This document shows positions 23,100 through 35,440 of a stretch of 64,000 bases of DNA, piece by piece. The DNA is from Argentina anserina. Its lineage: Eukaryota; Streptophyta; Magnoliopsida; Rosales; Rosaceae. The stretch is taken from assembly GCF_933775445.1 (NCBI RefSeq), contig NC_065872.1, positions 2,790,001 to 2,854,000 of the forward strand. The letters run 5' to 3'. Below the pieces are notes generated by a model. That model worked only from the letters and a program-made list of their open reading frames with translations, was not told the origin of the DNA and made no database searches. Both the position numbers and the translations under genes were made by a program. Position 1 is the first letter of the stretch; each line of letters starts with the position of its first letter.

Positions 23100-26000
23100 C
23101 TGTGTGTGTTGTCTGGTATTCAGAAGCATGATATATACAAGACCTGTTTCTGCAGATTTTGCACGAGGGGGGAATCAGCCCTTTCATTTCATTTCATTTC
23201 ATGTGGTTCAATTAATCACTATAATTACTACTACAGGGACTACTTTGATTTTGTTTTCATTGTGCTTTTGTGTTTTAATTATTTCCATGGTGGTCAGAAA
23301 ATGAAAACAAATAATTCAAATGCATTTTCTGTGCTCGCAGCTACCTAGCTACTGGCTCGGTCATTTTTGACCCATGAATCAATCTCCCCTAGCTTGTTTA
23401 TGCCAAATCTGCATTTCAAAATACTGACTTTCCGGGGCTTAACAAATCTGTTGGTTTTATACCTGTGGGTTCCATGCCGTCAAATCCATTGAAATAATTA
23501 TTTGTTTGGCCATGCTTTGCATCTCCAGCATTCTGGAAGTTTTCTGCTAATTTACACTTCCATCGTTTTTCTAAGAACATGTACAAGCCCCCACCTACTA
23601 GATTGAATTAGATATTTTTTTGGTGCACAGATTTAATTAGATATTTCGTCTTTCCTTTTCTGTTTTTTTGCTTTAAAATATTATTAGTCAGTCTGTTCAA
23701 CGTGGGGATTATGCTGCCGAACTTTTCTTTTTTTTACGTTCTATACAATTAAGATTGGCAAGATGCATGTACACTTCAAAATATAAGGGAAATTAATCAA
23801 ATGACAAGGGTCTTCCTCTCATAGTCTCATGCATAGAGACTCTATTCGAGTTTCTTAATTATATTATTTATATATCAAACTTTCACAAGGACTATAAACC
23901 TAGTTAATAATCAACCTTCCCCCACCAGGTTGCCATTATTAGACGACCGGACAAACTTGACATGATCATCTTCTGTTAAAGTATACGAACAAGTTGTCGA
24001 GCAGACCTGTATTTCTCTTCGACAACAAAAAAAGACATACTGTTTTTCACAATTATTTAGTCAATGCAAATACAAATAACTCGTATTTGATGCTTTAATG
24101 CTAAATCAACTTAGTTTATAGCTTCGCGTGAGTTTGAGTCGTGTCGGCCGGATATTGCCACCACTTTGGCTTTTATCTAGTGATTCTAGTCTAATCTCTT
24201 CCGCTTACTATTGAACTTAATTGTGCAACTAGCTGTATCAACTTGCATGCAGTGCCCGACCTCCCGTACTACTCGATCGAGTTTTAAAGACCAACATGTT
24301 CCATCCCGTCGATATTTCACTAAAATTATACAGATGTGGTCGTCATCTGAACGTGATATTAAGGGGCCGGATGTGATTTAATTAGTAGTTTATGCTATTT
24401 CAATCAGGCTAAGACTGCAGATTCTAGCTGGGCGTTTTCGATTTTCTTAACATACTAGATTCGAAGGATTGAGTGTCCAATTTGGTAGCATTAGCTTTAA
24501 TACATTAAGTATTCACTTAATTAAGAAACTAGTTGCAGTAGGAGTTGGTAAATGACGAAATGGGCAGTTTCATGCATTGGATTTCTAGGGTTTCGATCTA
24601 CTGGATATATAGGAAGGACGAGGCAACTATAATTAAAATTCACAGCTTTTGATGAAATTAAGTTTCTGGCTTATGCCTTCGGAAGACGAACAACGACCAT
24701 TTATATTTAATTTAGTTGGTGCATATATACGCATGCATGTACTTAGCTTCTGATTTGCTTAATTGGCAACTAACCACATTAGCAGTGGTGATCCTGAATT
24801 GTTAACTTTGGGATGATTGAAGGTCTAAACCAAAGAACAAAAAAAGAATCTCGATGGTGCAAGAAACTTTTATCAATTGAAACCAAAATAGATACACTTA
24901 GTTAAAAAGGAAGTTATGGATGGATTAGAATTCAGACTAAACTTCCATACTCATTTGTTGATAACCATGAAGTAATTTTTCCAAACTCAGCATTGGTCTT
25001 ATTTTGACGCTTCCGTTTTAGTTGAAGTTCTAACATTATATGATCTTAGTCTAATAACCTATAATCATTGAAAAACAATACCTACATTAAACAACTACCA
25101 GCAATTTGACATTATAGCTAGCTATAAAAATTGATAAATGCACATACATAACCAAACAATTCAATAGAATAGTAGAACACAAAAGTCATAGAACAATTAA
25201 AAAAAATCTATTATGCTATTCCATCTATTCATATATCAACAAACAATTAATTAAGTTCATTAGATGAAGAAAACATAATGATTATCCCCAAGCAAATGTA
25301 ACCGATGTAGTGGAATTAGTGGATGGAAAAAAAACTTGCTTCTTCTCTGTTCTCTCTTTTGACCCTTCCCATTCTTCTCTGTACCACCGGCCTCACGGAT
25401 TAAAAATTTAAAGTCTCCAATTGCAACAAACGAAAAACAAATGAAGCAAAGTAGCAAACATAATTCAAGTAATCAACTCAACCCAAACTCGAAATCATAA
25501 GAACTAAAACTAAAGTAAAAGTAAACTCAATCTCAATTCTATCAGCTCATTCACCCCACTGACATGAGATTGCAAAACAAACACAAAAACCCAAATGGTG
25601 AAATCCCCAATTAGATCCTCCATGGAGTGATGTTGTGGTGGAGTGTGGAGCTCAATTTGAAGGTCCTAATTACAATCAATTAATCTAATTTATGAATTAG
25701 AGCTTTAGTTTTTGAGGAAAAAGACAAAGAGAAATAAGACGAACAAAAAGTAAAATGTCGCCTGTGAGAGTAGAATAGTTGGGTGTGTGTAGGGAATGCT
25801 TGAATTTAAAATATAAATCTCTACTACTGTTTTTTTTCTAGCTAAGCGATAAAATGCATGTATGCGACCGAGTAAAATTTATATTACGAGTACTATTCAG
25901 TAGTATGTTATACCCTGTACGTACTTGATGATGCAGAATATTCACAATCATAATATAGTTCTTTCATTAGATGTACTCGACCATATATATATACACACGC

Positions 26001-29000
26001 ACACACATAAAGAACAGCACAAACTAATCGCATTCATCCAAAGCTTCCGTGAATTAAATTGCCATTGTACATAGATCTGGCATGACGATAATGAAATTAA
26101 TTAACCGTTGAACAAAAGGAAAGGATATGATGATCGAGCATCTTAATTTCCTACCCGCATCTGGGACTGAGAATGATGGTACTCTAGGGAATGAGGCTGG
26201 TAATTACGTACTGCAGGCTTGTTACCCTACGTACGTAGCATGGTCCAGAGACTAACTTGAACCTCGATCTGGGCATGTCCATTACCATTATCACACAGCT
26301 CCAATGTACATGAAGAAGAAAAATGCTATACTCGTGGCCTCCTCGGCCGCCTCAATCATAGTGGTCCTTTTGTCCTTCTGTAGCTGTACGTACATAGATT
26401 GTTCATCGAAATGCAGAAAGAGTTCAATCTTCTGCACTGTGGTGATCCAAATAGATGCTGGTGAGCACTAGAACATTTCGATAGATGCTGCAGCTAACAT
26501 ATCAAATTATGCCAAATGAGTACTCATGATTCCAGTCTCAAATTGCCCAGAAAAGACCAAAAGATTATTAACCCCACTGCAATAGTTACAAGCTTCTGGC
26601 AAAGAGCCAGAGCAGCATTATCCCCACTCAAATAGTGTACTGATCTATTTCAGAATACATACTTCGATCGTATCCATCAATTCGAATAGATATTTATAGC
26701 TTCTGGGTTAACCAAGGTAAATATATATATACCTAACAATGATCATGGTCCTTAACTCCTTATTTTAACTAGCTAGGTTATAATGATATGAAGAGAGCAT
26801 TGTTCATATAAGATTATCTTGTTCTTGGGGAGATCACATGGCATTGCAAGCTGCTGCTAGCTATCTAGCCTTATAATTAATCCTCATTCGTTCTTCCCAT
26901 CTTGTCTCCTTACCTAATTCTTACCTAAACTCAACAAGACTCTACTTCTCCTCGCTGGCATTGGCATGCATTCTAATATATAGTACTAAATTGAATCCAA
27001 CAAAAACCAATTATGAATTTGTTACATATATATACATATATATGAGCCAAAGTAACTCCCAGAGAACTCCGGCCATCATGGCTGTCTCTTTGCAATCCCA
27101 TAACCCATTGGCACTTACCTAAAAAGCAGTAGGTTGTATCTAAAATGAAGGTTTAGAGACATAGCCTCTGTCCACCTCAGAAGCAACAAGAGCAAAGCTA
27201 TTAACAAGATAGGTACATTGATTTCATATAGTTGTTGAGATATTATAGTATTACTTACTGGGTTACTTACAAGCTAGACTAGACAAAATAGTGAGCATTT
27301 GGTTTAGTTTTTCCATGGCAATAGGGGATAGTTGGGCATGTCTAATGTCTGATGTCCCCCCTCTGGAGGTACTCGATCAACTCCTCCACACATGGTCTGT
27401 ATGTGCCACCATCTACCTCTCATTTCTAAACCCATGATTTTCTAATCCCTTTCAGGTCAACATATGGGTCCTTATACTCTTTAAATGTTGCTCATCCTAC
27501 ACTTAGACTATATGCCAATAGGAAACTTGAAACTCCTACTTGCAAATCATCGATCATCAGAATTCAGAAATACACAAGACCAAGTCATTTTGGTTATTTC
27601 AGATTAATATTTGAAGGCGTGCGTGGAAGTGGACATATAAATTTTTGTTAGATAGATTATTCTTTTCGGACCACGCATTATTATTGATCACGTGAATTAG
27701 TATTAGAGAAGTACCATACACACAATCCTTCTTTCATACATGTAGTTCAGTAAGTTCACTTTTACCTCAACCCAGATTTTCATTTTTGGACGTACATGGA
27801 CGATTACATACTGCTTTACATTGCCGTAATTTTTATTTTTTATTTATCTCTGACGAGGATTTGAGGTGTAATGTTATTACTACGTACCCGTGAAAGCTAA
27901 TTCACTGGTAAGTTTGAGTTTCAACTTTCAATTACTGTTCTTCAAAGTTGAAATTGGTTAAAGTCACCACTCACCACTATTAGAGACCAAAGTTGGAAAG
28001 GAAATCCACATGTACAACGTTATCTATTTGGGCCATGAATGGTCCAGAGTCCAGACTTAGCATATGCCATATGGTTGCAATAGCTAGCAGTACTTCCATT
28101 TTGAAGGTTTACCAGTACTTCTGTGAGTGAGATGTTATTGCCAACAGTGGCATCAGAGATACAGTGATTATAGTTGATACGTACAAAATGATTCTGTACC
28201 ATATATTTGAGTTGATTGAGGAGTTAAGGTGGCACACTACGTATGTATGTATGTATGTACCTAGTCCTTCATGTATTGTATTTTATGCAGGTGATCCTGT
28301 ACGTCCTGCTATGTATAAGCACCTGGAAAGTCAAGCTATTAAGAGTCTAAGACAGTGACATGAACGGAATGACAAGGGGCTGCTTTTATTTGCAAATAAC
28401 CTAGAAGTTAGAACAATTTCGCCCTAAAACTCTAGAACAATTTCGCCCTAAAACTTGTCGAAACTCGGAAACATAATCACTTGAAAAATCCGGTACACAT
28501 GAATGACATGATTCAAACTAGTTAACGTTTTTCCTTGTTATGAAACAAGAACTACATACTGGTCTTGACTTTTGAGTAAAATAGAGAGCAGAGAATTGCA
28601 GTTTAGAACGAATCTGTCATCTTTCTTCGGCAGTAAAATCAACTGCGTAAAAAATCTTCCTCTTTTCATGTAAAATGAGCAGCAATATGTCACCGTTTCA
28701 CGGGGGTGTCAATCAGTCAATCCAAGGACATGGGCCCAAGCCCAATTTTCAAACCCACTTAATATCCTTCGGCATCTTTGGTACAAGAAATGACGGAAGC
28801 CTCCTCGATTCGTCAACGCTCCAACTGTACATTTCCGTAAATACAAAGATCTTCATGACATCATCTGGATTTTTCACTTTCAACCCAGCTGTTAAGTCAA
28901 TATATATTAATTTACGTAGTTGCCCCACGTTTTGGGTTAAATTTGCAAAACGAAGGTTGAAATGAATGAACATTGAACAATCTGCAAAAGTACATTATCG

Positions 29001-29172
29001 TATCGGGGACCTTTTTAACTATGATGAAGCTACTGCCATGGGGGGCGTGTTTCAGATATTAGCAGAAAAATGGTAAAAGGTAACGAGACAAACAAGGGCA
29101 GGAATAATTTACCGATCTGTGAAAAATGCATGCATGCATTTCGATTTGATTAGCTTCGATCTGAATCAGAAA

Positions 29173-29175
<3 letters not shown>
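23099..29175. other. 6-kb intergenic stretch, no gene seen
   Basis: AT-rich DNA with only short, family-free ORFs. Small repeats include TTTCA units near 23190, GTATn at 28242-28258, and a 24-bp direct repeat (TAGAACAATTTCGCCC...) at 28409-28454. I found none of the common conserved plant microRNA sequences on either strand by eye. Confidence 0.5.

Positions 29176-29224
<49 letters not shown>
29176..29224. repeat. (TA)n microsatellite
   Basis: About 24 TA units directly abut the left end of MITE copy B. The ORF crossing them on the minus strand, with its Ile-Tyr run, is an artefact of the repeat. Confidence 0.95.
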
Positions 29225-29227
<3 letters not shown>

Positions 29228-29622
29228 CCATATACAGAGTGAAAGTTCAATCTGAAGTTTCATAGTGAAGTTTCAATTTTGGCAAATTTTTCGGTCAAAT
29301 TTTTTCACCATAAGTGATTCAATATTTAGATATGTTATTCAAGATCATCTCTATAAAGTTTCATCCAATTTAACAATTATTTGAGCTTTCAAAATTGAGA
29401 TTTACACGAACGGTTCACGTTTAATAATTTTAATTCATTCATTGATTTAATCTAATTTCAATACCTTAACGATGTCCGAATTAGATGAAATTTTGTAGAG
29501 ATGATCTTGAATAACATACCTAAATATTGAATCGCTTATACTGAAAAAAATTGACCGAAAAGTGTGCCAAAATTGGAACTTCACTCTGAAACTTCAGAGT
29601 GAACCTTCACTCTGGATATGGT
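29225..29622. mobile_element. long-inverted-repeat MITE, copy B (inverted relative to copy A)
   Basis: About 398 bp with the same arms and loop as copy A. The unpaired loop (TTGAGATTTACACGAACGGTTCACG) is the reverse complement of that in copy A, so the two copies are in opposite orientation 6.6 kb apart. Ends are ATCCATATACAGAGTGAA on the left and, inverted, ACCATATCCAGAGTGAA. (TA)n tracts flank both sides. No coding capacity. Confidence 0.92.
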
Positions 29623-31373
29623 ATATATATATATATATATATGCTAAGATTGCTTAGCTGCAACAAGCACGGCGTCGAATTCTCGATTAGCTATTGTGGT
29701 ATTGCATATGGCAGTGGACACATGCAACCAAGAAGAAGGGGGCGTTTTGTAGTGAACATATATATAACATATATTGAATGATAACCGGAAATTCTATGTA
29801 GGAGTTAATATTTGGCGGTGGAAATTAAATACATCCCTATTAGGTCAAATTTTTCACTCATTGGCATTGCCAGAGTTGGGGGAAAGTAGTGAGAAACCCA
29901 TCTCGATTCATGAAGGAGAAGTGTGTATTAAAAGAGAGAAGAGTGTGCAAGTCAATAGTCATGATGAGATTTCATCAAAGAAATAGATAGGTTGTATCGA
30001 TTATTTTTTTGATTGATTGTCACGGTATCCCAAAGGCTTTCTAGGCCTAAGGACTAATTCATCGGGGGAGGTCTTTCAACAGGGGCATTGTAGCCCGACC
30101 ACTTTTGATCGTTTCGTGAATCGAATTTGGGTTTGGGAACACATCCAACTAAGTAATATCCATTACACTACATTGCAGTGACTAGCTTGTATCAATTATG
30201 TTCAACTTGATCGCGTAAATTAAAATCGACCCACTTAACATAACGTTAATGTCACATAGAGCAATATAGTATGAGAATGGAAAACCAAATCATTTTCCAT
30301 TTTATTTTACCCCAATCGTCTTATTAGCATTTTTGGATCAAAATCTTCAATCATCATACAATATGAATGAAAATGTCCACTACCCTGATACCTAATCGCT
30401 GTGTAATCTATTAACTCAGTGAACAAATCACATCGTGTCATCCGTACTCGAACAAATGCAGCTCGACCTATCCTTCTCCATAATCAACAACACTACTTGA
30501 GTACTTGGTGACAACAGAGATCAAAGAAGAAGACTTCCCTAAAATCCACAATTAATACGTGATAAGAATCAATCATTCAAACACGTTTTCCCCTAACAAA
30601 TATTTGTTCTACGTTCATAATGAAGCAATGAACACAACGACCAAGTCCCATTATCAAAAAATATTTCCAAAATATAGGCATCACGAGAGTGTCAGACCAC
30701 TGTAACACACTGAGTGAGTTGAAGCATCTTTCTTTTCTTAGACACGTCGCTCCACAAAGTGCTTAATATTTCATATACGCATTTGCTCTACTCATCCCTC
30801 CTTTTCTCACATACAAATGAAAGCAACCCTTTTCTGAGAAACCCGAGTTGCCCATTGGAGAAGAACCAAAACACGGGGTCCTAATCCAATGCGTTTTCCG
30901 TCGCTTTCCCCCCCCAAACCCTCCACTCTCTTCTTTGTTTAAGTTTTTCCGACGACGAAAGAATCTGATTCTACCGAGGGTGAAGTTCAATCCCACAATT
31001 ATTTTACTCTACTCTGTTTCTTGGCTTCATCTCTAACTTCCCGTTTTTTTATTCAAACTTGGGGATTTGGTATTTTTGTGGCGCAAATTCCTCCTCCCTA
31101 TTCTGTTCTTTTAATCATCTTCCGAAACCAAAATTAAAAAACAGAGTGAGAAAGAAAAACCGATAGGGTTTCTGTTTCAAACCTTTACGTTTTCTCTTTT
31201 CTCTCTCAGAGATTTTATTCTTTTTTCAACTGTTCTGTTTCGCCCTTTTCCGCAAACAGGGAAAAGTTCCCGAGTTTCTGAGCTGTAACCCTGCTTTTGC
31301 TTTCACACTCAATCCTTTAAACCCTTCTCATCTTCTTCTTCCTCACAACAGCTTAAACTCTCTGGTTCTGGAA
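29623..31373. other. intergenic and promoter/5' leader of the IQD gene
   Basis: 29623-30700 holds no recognisable gene. A GC-richer stretch with pyrimidine runs from about 30880 to 31373 looks like promoter and 5'UTR of the IQD gene. No single TATA box is decisive. Confidence 0.5.
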
Positions 31374-32977
31374 ATGGGTAGAGCAACAAGGTGGCTCAAG
31401 GGCCTGTTTGGCATTAAGAAGGACAAAGACAGAGACCACCATCACAACCACAGTTCCGATTCAGCTCTTATGTCCTGTTTTGAATACAAGAAAGCTTCCA
31501 GCTTTGGGAGGGAGGTGAGTTCTCCTCCGGCGAATCTGCTGTGTCATAATCCGGCTACTATCCCGCCCAACATTTCACCGTCCGAGGCTGCCTGGCTGAG
31601 GTCCTTTTACAATGAAACAGAGAACGAGCAGAGCAGGCACGCAATTGCAGTTGCGGCCGCCACGGCCGCAGCTGCTGACGCCGCTGTTTTCGCCGCGCAG
31701 GCGGCCGTGGCTGTGGTGCGCCTCACTAGCAATGGCAGAGGGACCATGTTTGGTGGCGGCCGCGAGAGATGGGCCGCTGTCAAGGTCCAAACTTGCTTCC
31801 GGGGATACTTGGTATGTTGGATTTTGGCTTTGTTTGAAATTTGAACTCAATGTAGCACTTAATGTCTGGCTTAATGTAAATTGGCTTTTGTATGGAACTA
31901 AAAAAACAAAGATTGGTTCTTGGGTTTTGTTCAATTTTGGATTGCGAATTGAATGCAGGCCAGAAAAGCCCTGAGAGCTCTGAAAGGACTGGTGAAGTTG
32001 CAGGCATTAGTGAGAGGCTATTTAGTGAGGAAACAAGCAACTGCGACACTCCACAGTATGCAAGCTCTGGTCAGAGCACAGGCCACTGTTCGTTCTCATA
32101 AATCCCGGGGCCTCAATCTCAACATTAACCTCACTGAAGCCAACAGAATCGAAATCCGCGCACGAAAATCTACGGTAAAAAACGTCTCAGTTTTCACAAC
32201 AATTTCATCAGAGCATTTAATTGAATGTGTGTAACAGTTTGATCAGTACTGTATTCAATTGGATGTGTAGTATCATAAATGAGAGATTTAATGTAAATTT
32301 TGCAGGAGAAATTTGATGAGACTAGGAGTGAGCACACAGCTCCAAGCCACAGCAGGAGGCTATCTGGTTGTTTAGACAACAACAGTAGTTTCAACACTAT
32401 TGATGAAGTCCCCAAAATTGTTGAGGTTGACACAGGAAGGCCTAAATCCAGGTCTAAGAGAACCAACACTTCAATTTCTGAACTAAGCGACGATCAATTT
32501 TACCAGGCAGTGTCTTCTCCACATCTCTGTTGCTGTCCGGCCAGGTTGACCATCCCCGACCACCGGAACTTCCAAGACTCCGACTGGGGGCTCACAGGAG
32601 AGGAATGCAGGTTCTCCACAGCGCATAGCACGCCTAGGTTTGTGAACTCCTGCGGGTCTAATGGGCCGGCCACGCTGGCCAAGAGTGTCTGCGCCGACAA
32701 CTTTTACAGGGCATTTGGGAACTACCCTAATTACATGGCGAGCACTCAGTCTTTCAAGGCCAAGTTAAGGTCTCACAGTGCACCTAAACAGAGGCCGGAG
32801 CCGGGGACGAAGAAGAGGCTTTCGCTTAATGAGTTGCTCGAGTCAAGGAGCAGCTTGAGTGGTGTTAAGATGCAGAGGTCTTGTTCACAAGTGCAGGAAG
32901 CCATTAGCTTCAAGAATGCTGTGATGGGGAAGCTTGATAGGTCGTCAGATTTTAGTAGCTTGCTGAGGAGGTCTTAA
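31374..32977 (+). CDS. IQ67-domain (IQD) calmodulin-binding protein, IQD22-like
   Basis: Three exons: 31374-31811, 31959-32174 and 32306-32977 (438, 216 and 672 nt), with clean GT/AG sites. They encode 441 residues. IQD proteins bind calmodulin and act as scaffolds on microtubules, plasma membrane or nucleus. The start [19 protein letters not shown] is the basic N-terminal motif of the IQD22-25 clade. An Ala-rich helix (~85-115) leads into the IQ67 domain at about 133-200, with [38 protein letters not shown] and [16 protein letters not shown] phase-0 intron splits the first IQ motif, the hallmark intron of this family. The C-terminus holds the clade words [35 protein letters not shown] and [13 protein letters not shown]. 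It is intact and of normal length. Confidence 0.95.
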
Positions 32978-35440
32978 TGTAATAATGTCTTGATGTTCAG
33001 GCTAGTTAACCTTGTTCAGCATTTAGCTTAGTAATTAGGGTTTATACCAGAAATCTTAGTAACTTGTAGATGAAATTGAGTTGGTACTAATGTAATGGAG
33101 CTCTTAATCGTGTTGTTGTGTATGTTAATCATATGATTGCAATGGTAGTTGTCTAATTATCATTGAAATGCAAAGTGCATTGTCTTTTCCCTAACAAAGG
33201 AAGAACAAAAGTCTCTGCTTTGAGTCCTGTATAGGCAAATCCCAGCTCATCATCATGATCTTTCTTTAAGCTAGCTCTTAATTCCATTGTCTTTTTCATT
33301 ACTCAAAGAGGATCCATCTATCTTCTCAATCATTAATTGGGTTATCCATATTCGGAAAATTTTCACCATCATATCTAATTAATACATTCCGAATAGAACT
33401 TATTCAAGTTTAGGGTTTGAACGCGCTGATCCTGAATTCTTGAATGTAGCTCTTTATTCTTTAATAATTTAAATACAAGATTTATTCCTAATATGAAATT
33501 ACTGATATCCGAACTATAGTATACAGATTCCTCTAGTTTTGTAAATCAATTCCTATAACCGAGAGATTGTATGTGACAGGACAATGCTAGCAATATATTC
33601 CACACGGGACCATATTACTATTATCCATTTACTATTTGAACATGTGAGGCAATTTGGTCCTGTACTTAGGGTAAAATCCCATAGAAGAAGATGATGTTTC
33701 CAATTTTTCTCAGTGGAATTATTATTGAATATTGACAAGGACATAGAGTCGGAAAAAGAGCAAGTTTGAACCATCCCGCTATCGAAAGGCTCTTCTTTCT
33801 CTCTGTGAATTGGAGTTCTTTAGGTTTTGTTTGATACTGTGAAGGGAATTCTATGGAAATGACCCTACTTGCTTTCATTTGCTATGGCTCCAATCCTACT
33901 TTTATTCACTTTCTTGTGACTATGATGCAGATGTTTACCAAATTAGCTGTTTGATATTAGTTATTCTCTACCTCATTTTTCAGAGCATGGAAGATGGAGA
34001 GAGCCTTGCAAAGATCAGAAGAAACAGAGACGACCCTTTTCACTAGCATTGAAGAAAGGACTCTGCAAGTATAAAGTAAAAGCTTAGATAAATGGTAGTG
34101 TCTTTTCACTGTAAAAAGTTTATCATATCACGCAGCTATCTGCTATAAACGATTCTAAGGACCAAATTTTCAGTGGAGATGTAGAAAATGGATGATTTTG
34201 ATCAGTTTTTAGTACATGATAGATGTTGCATTTGAGTTCGTTAGAGATGATTTTGTCTTATAGGTTTGCATGATACAATTCTTATTATAAGAACATGCAA
34301 TGATGTAATCTCATGGTATTTGAGGCAAATAAAATTAGTAGCAGTAGAATTGGTAACCTGCATTCTAGAATTGCCAGCTCCTCAGTTAATTCTGGTTCTT
34401 TGAAAAAAAAAAGTTACCCTGTTATCTGATTTGAGTTACCAAGGGAAAGGAGATAGATAATAAGCCAATGAGGAATAGCTTTGGACGACCTGTCACAATG
34501 GATAACGGGAAGGCTGAACTGTGAAGAATGAAGCAAGGCAAAGGAAGGCCACATTCTTTCGTTCTTGGTATAATCTAAGCCAAGCTTTGTTTTCATGAAA
34601 GGTAGCTTTCAAGTGATGTTTTAGCTGCAGGTCAGGCTGCTGCTGCTGCTACAGTCTTAGAGATTAGTGACAAATTGCTCCTCTCTAGTTTATGTAGCTG
34701 ATCGAGTAGCCTCAGTAGTCAGTTCTTGGGATACAGTAAAGACTGTATATAGGTGAGTATTCTGTCACTGTATTTTACTTCAAGTTTTTTTTTTTGAAAG
34801 ATTTTATTTCAAGTTTGTTACCTTTCTGCTCTTTTTATTTTCTTCCTCTATAAGAGTGGAGAGGTAATTGTGGGCTAACTAGATTAACATTAAAAATAGT
34901 GTAATGAACTGATATGGGGAAACACATTTTTCATCAATTTAAACTTCGGGAGCGTTAAAAAATCTCTAATATACATATTACTTACAACAACGGCCATTGA
35001 AACTCCATCAATATATCAATACATAAGGCCAACCGTAGAATTTTAGAGTTTATTTTTGCTAAGAAATTTGGATGAAGTTACCCATATTGATATGAACCTT
35101 TTCTCCGTTTGAATATGGGGTTTTGAAACCAAATTTTGTAGGACTAGGGAATAAATGGAATGCTTATGGACAAGCTCACTATGAATTCCAAATTTTGGAT
35201 CCGGATTCGGGTCTAAGCCTACATAATGGATTCTTCTTCGACAATAGGCCCAAGTTATGCATTGTGAGGTTTTGGGTTTGGCAAAAGCACATTCCAATCT
35301 CCAAAGTGCAGTCTCAAATTCAATATTTTTTGTTGAGTTGGGAGGGGAAGGTAAAGACTAAAGAGTGGTTGATATGGCATAATCACAATCATTTATTAGG
35401 AAGAAGTGTTAACAGTCATGTATATATTAGTGGATGAAAA
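32978..35440. other. 3' flanks and intergenic DNA between IQD and pectinesterase
   Basis: 3'UTR-like AT-rich DNA to about 33190, then no supported gene. An ORF near 35123-35437 shows no family words. Confidence 0.5.

Noticed and set aside
29059..29250. ORF with a long Ile-Tyr run
   Set aside because: Translation of the (TA)n microsatellite.
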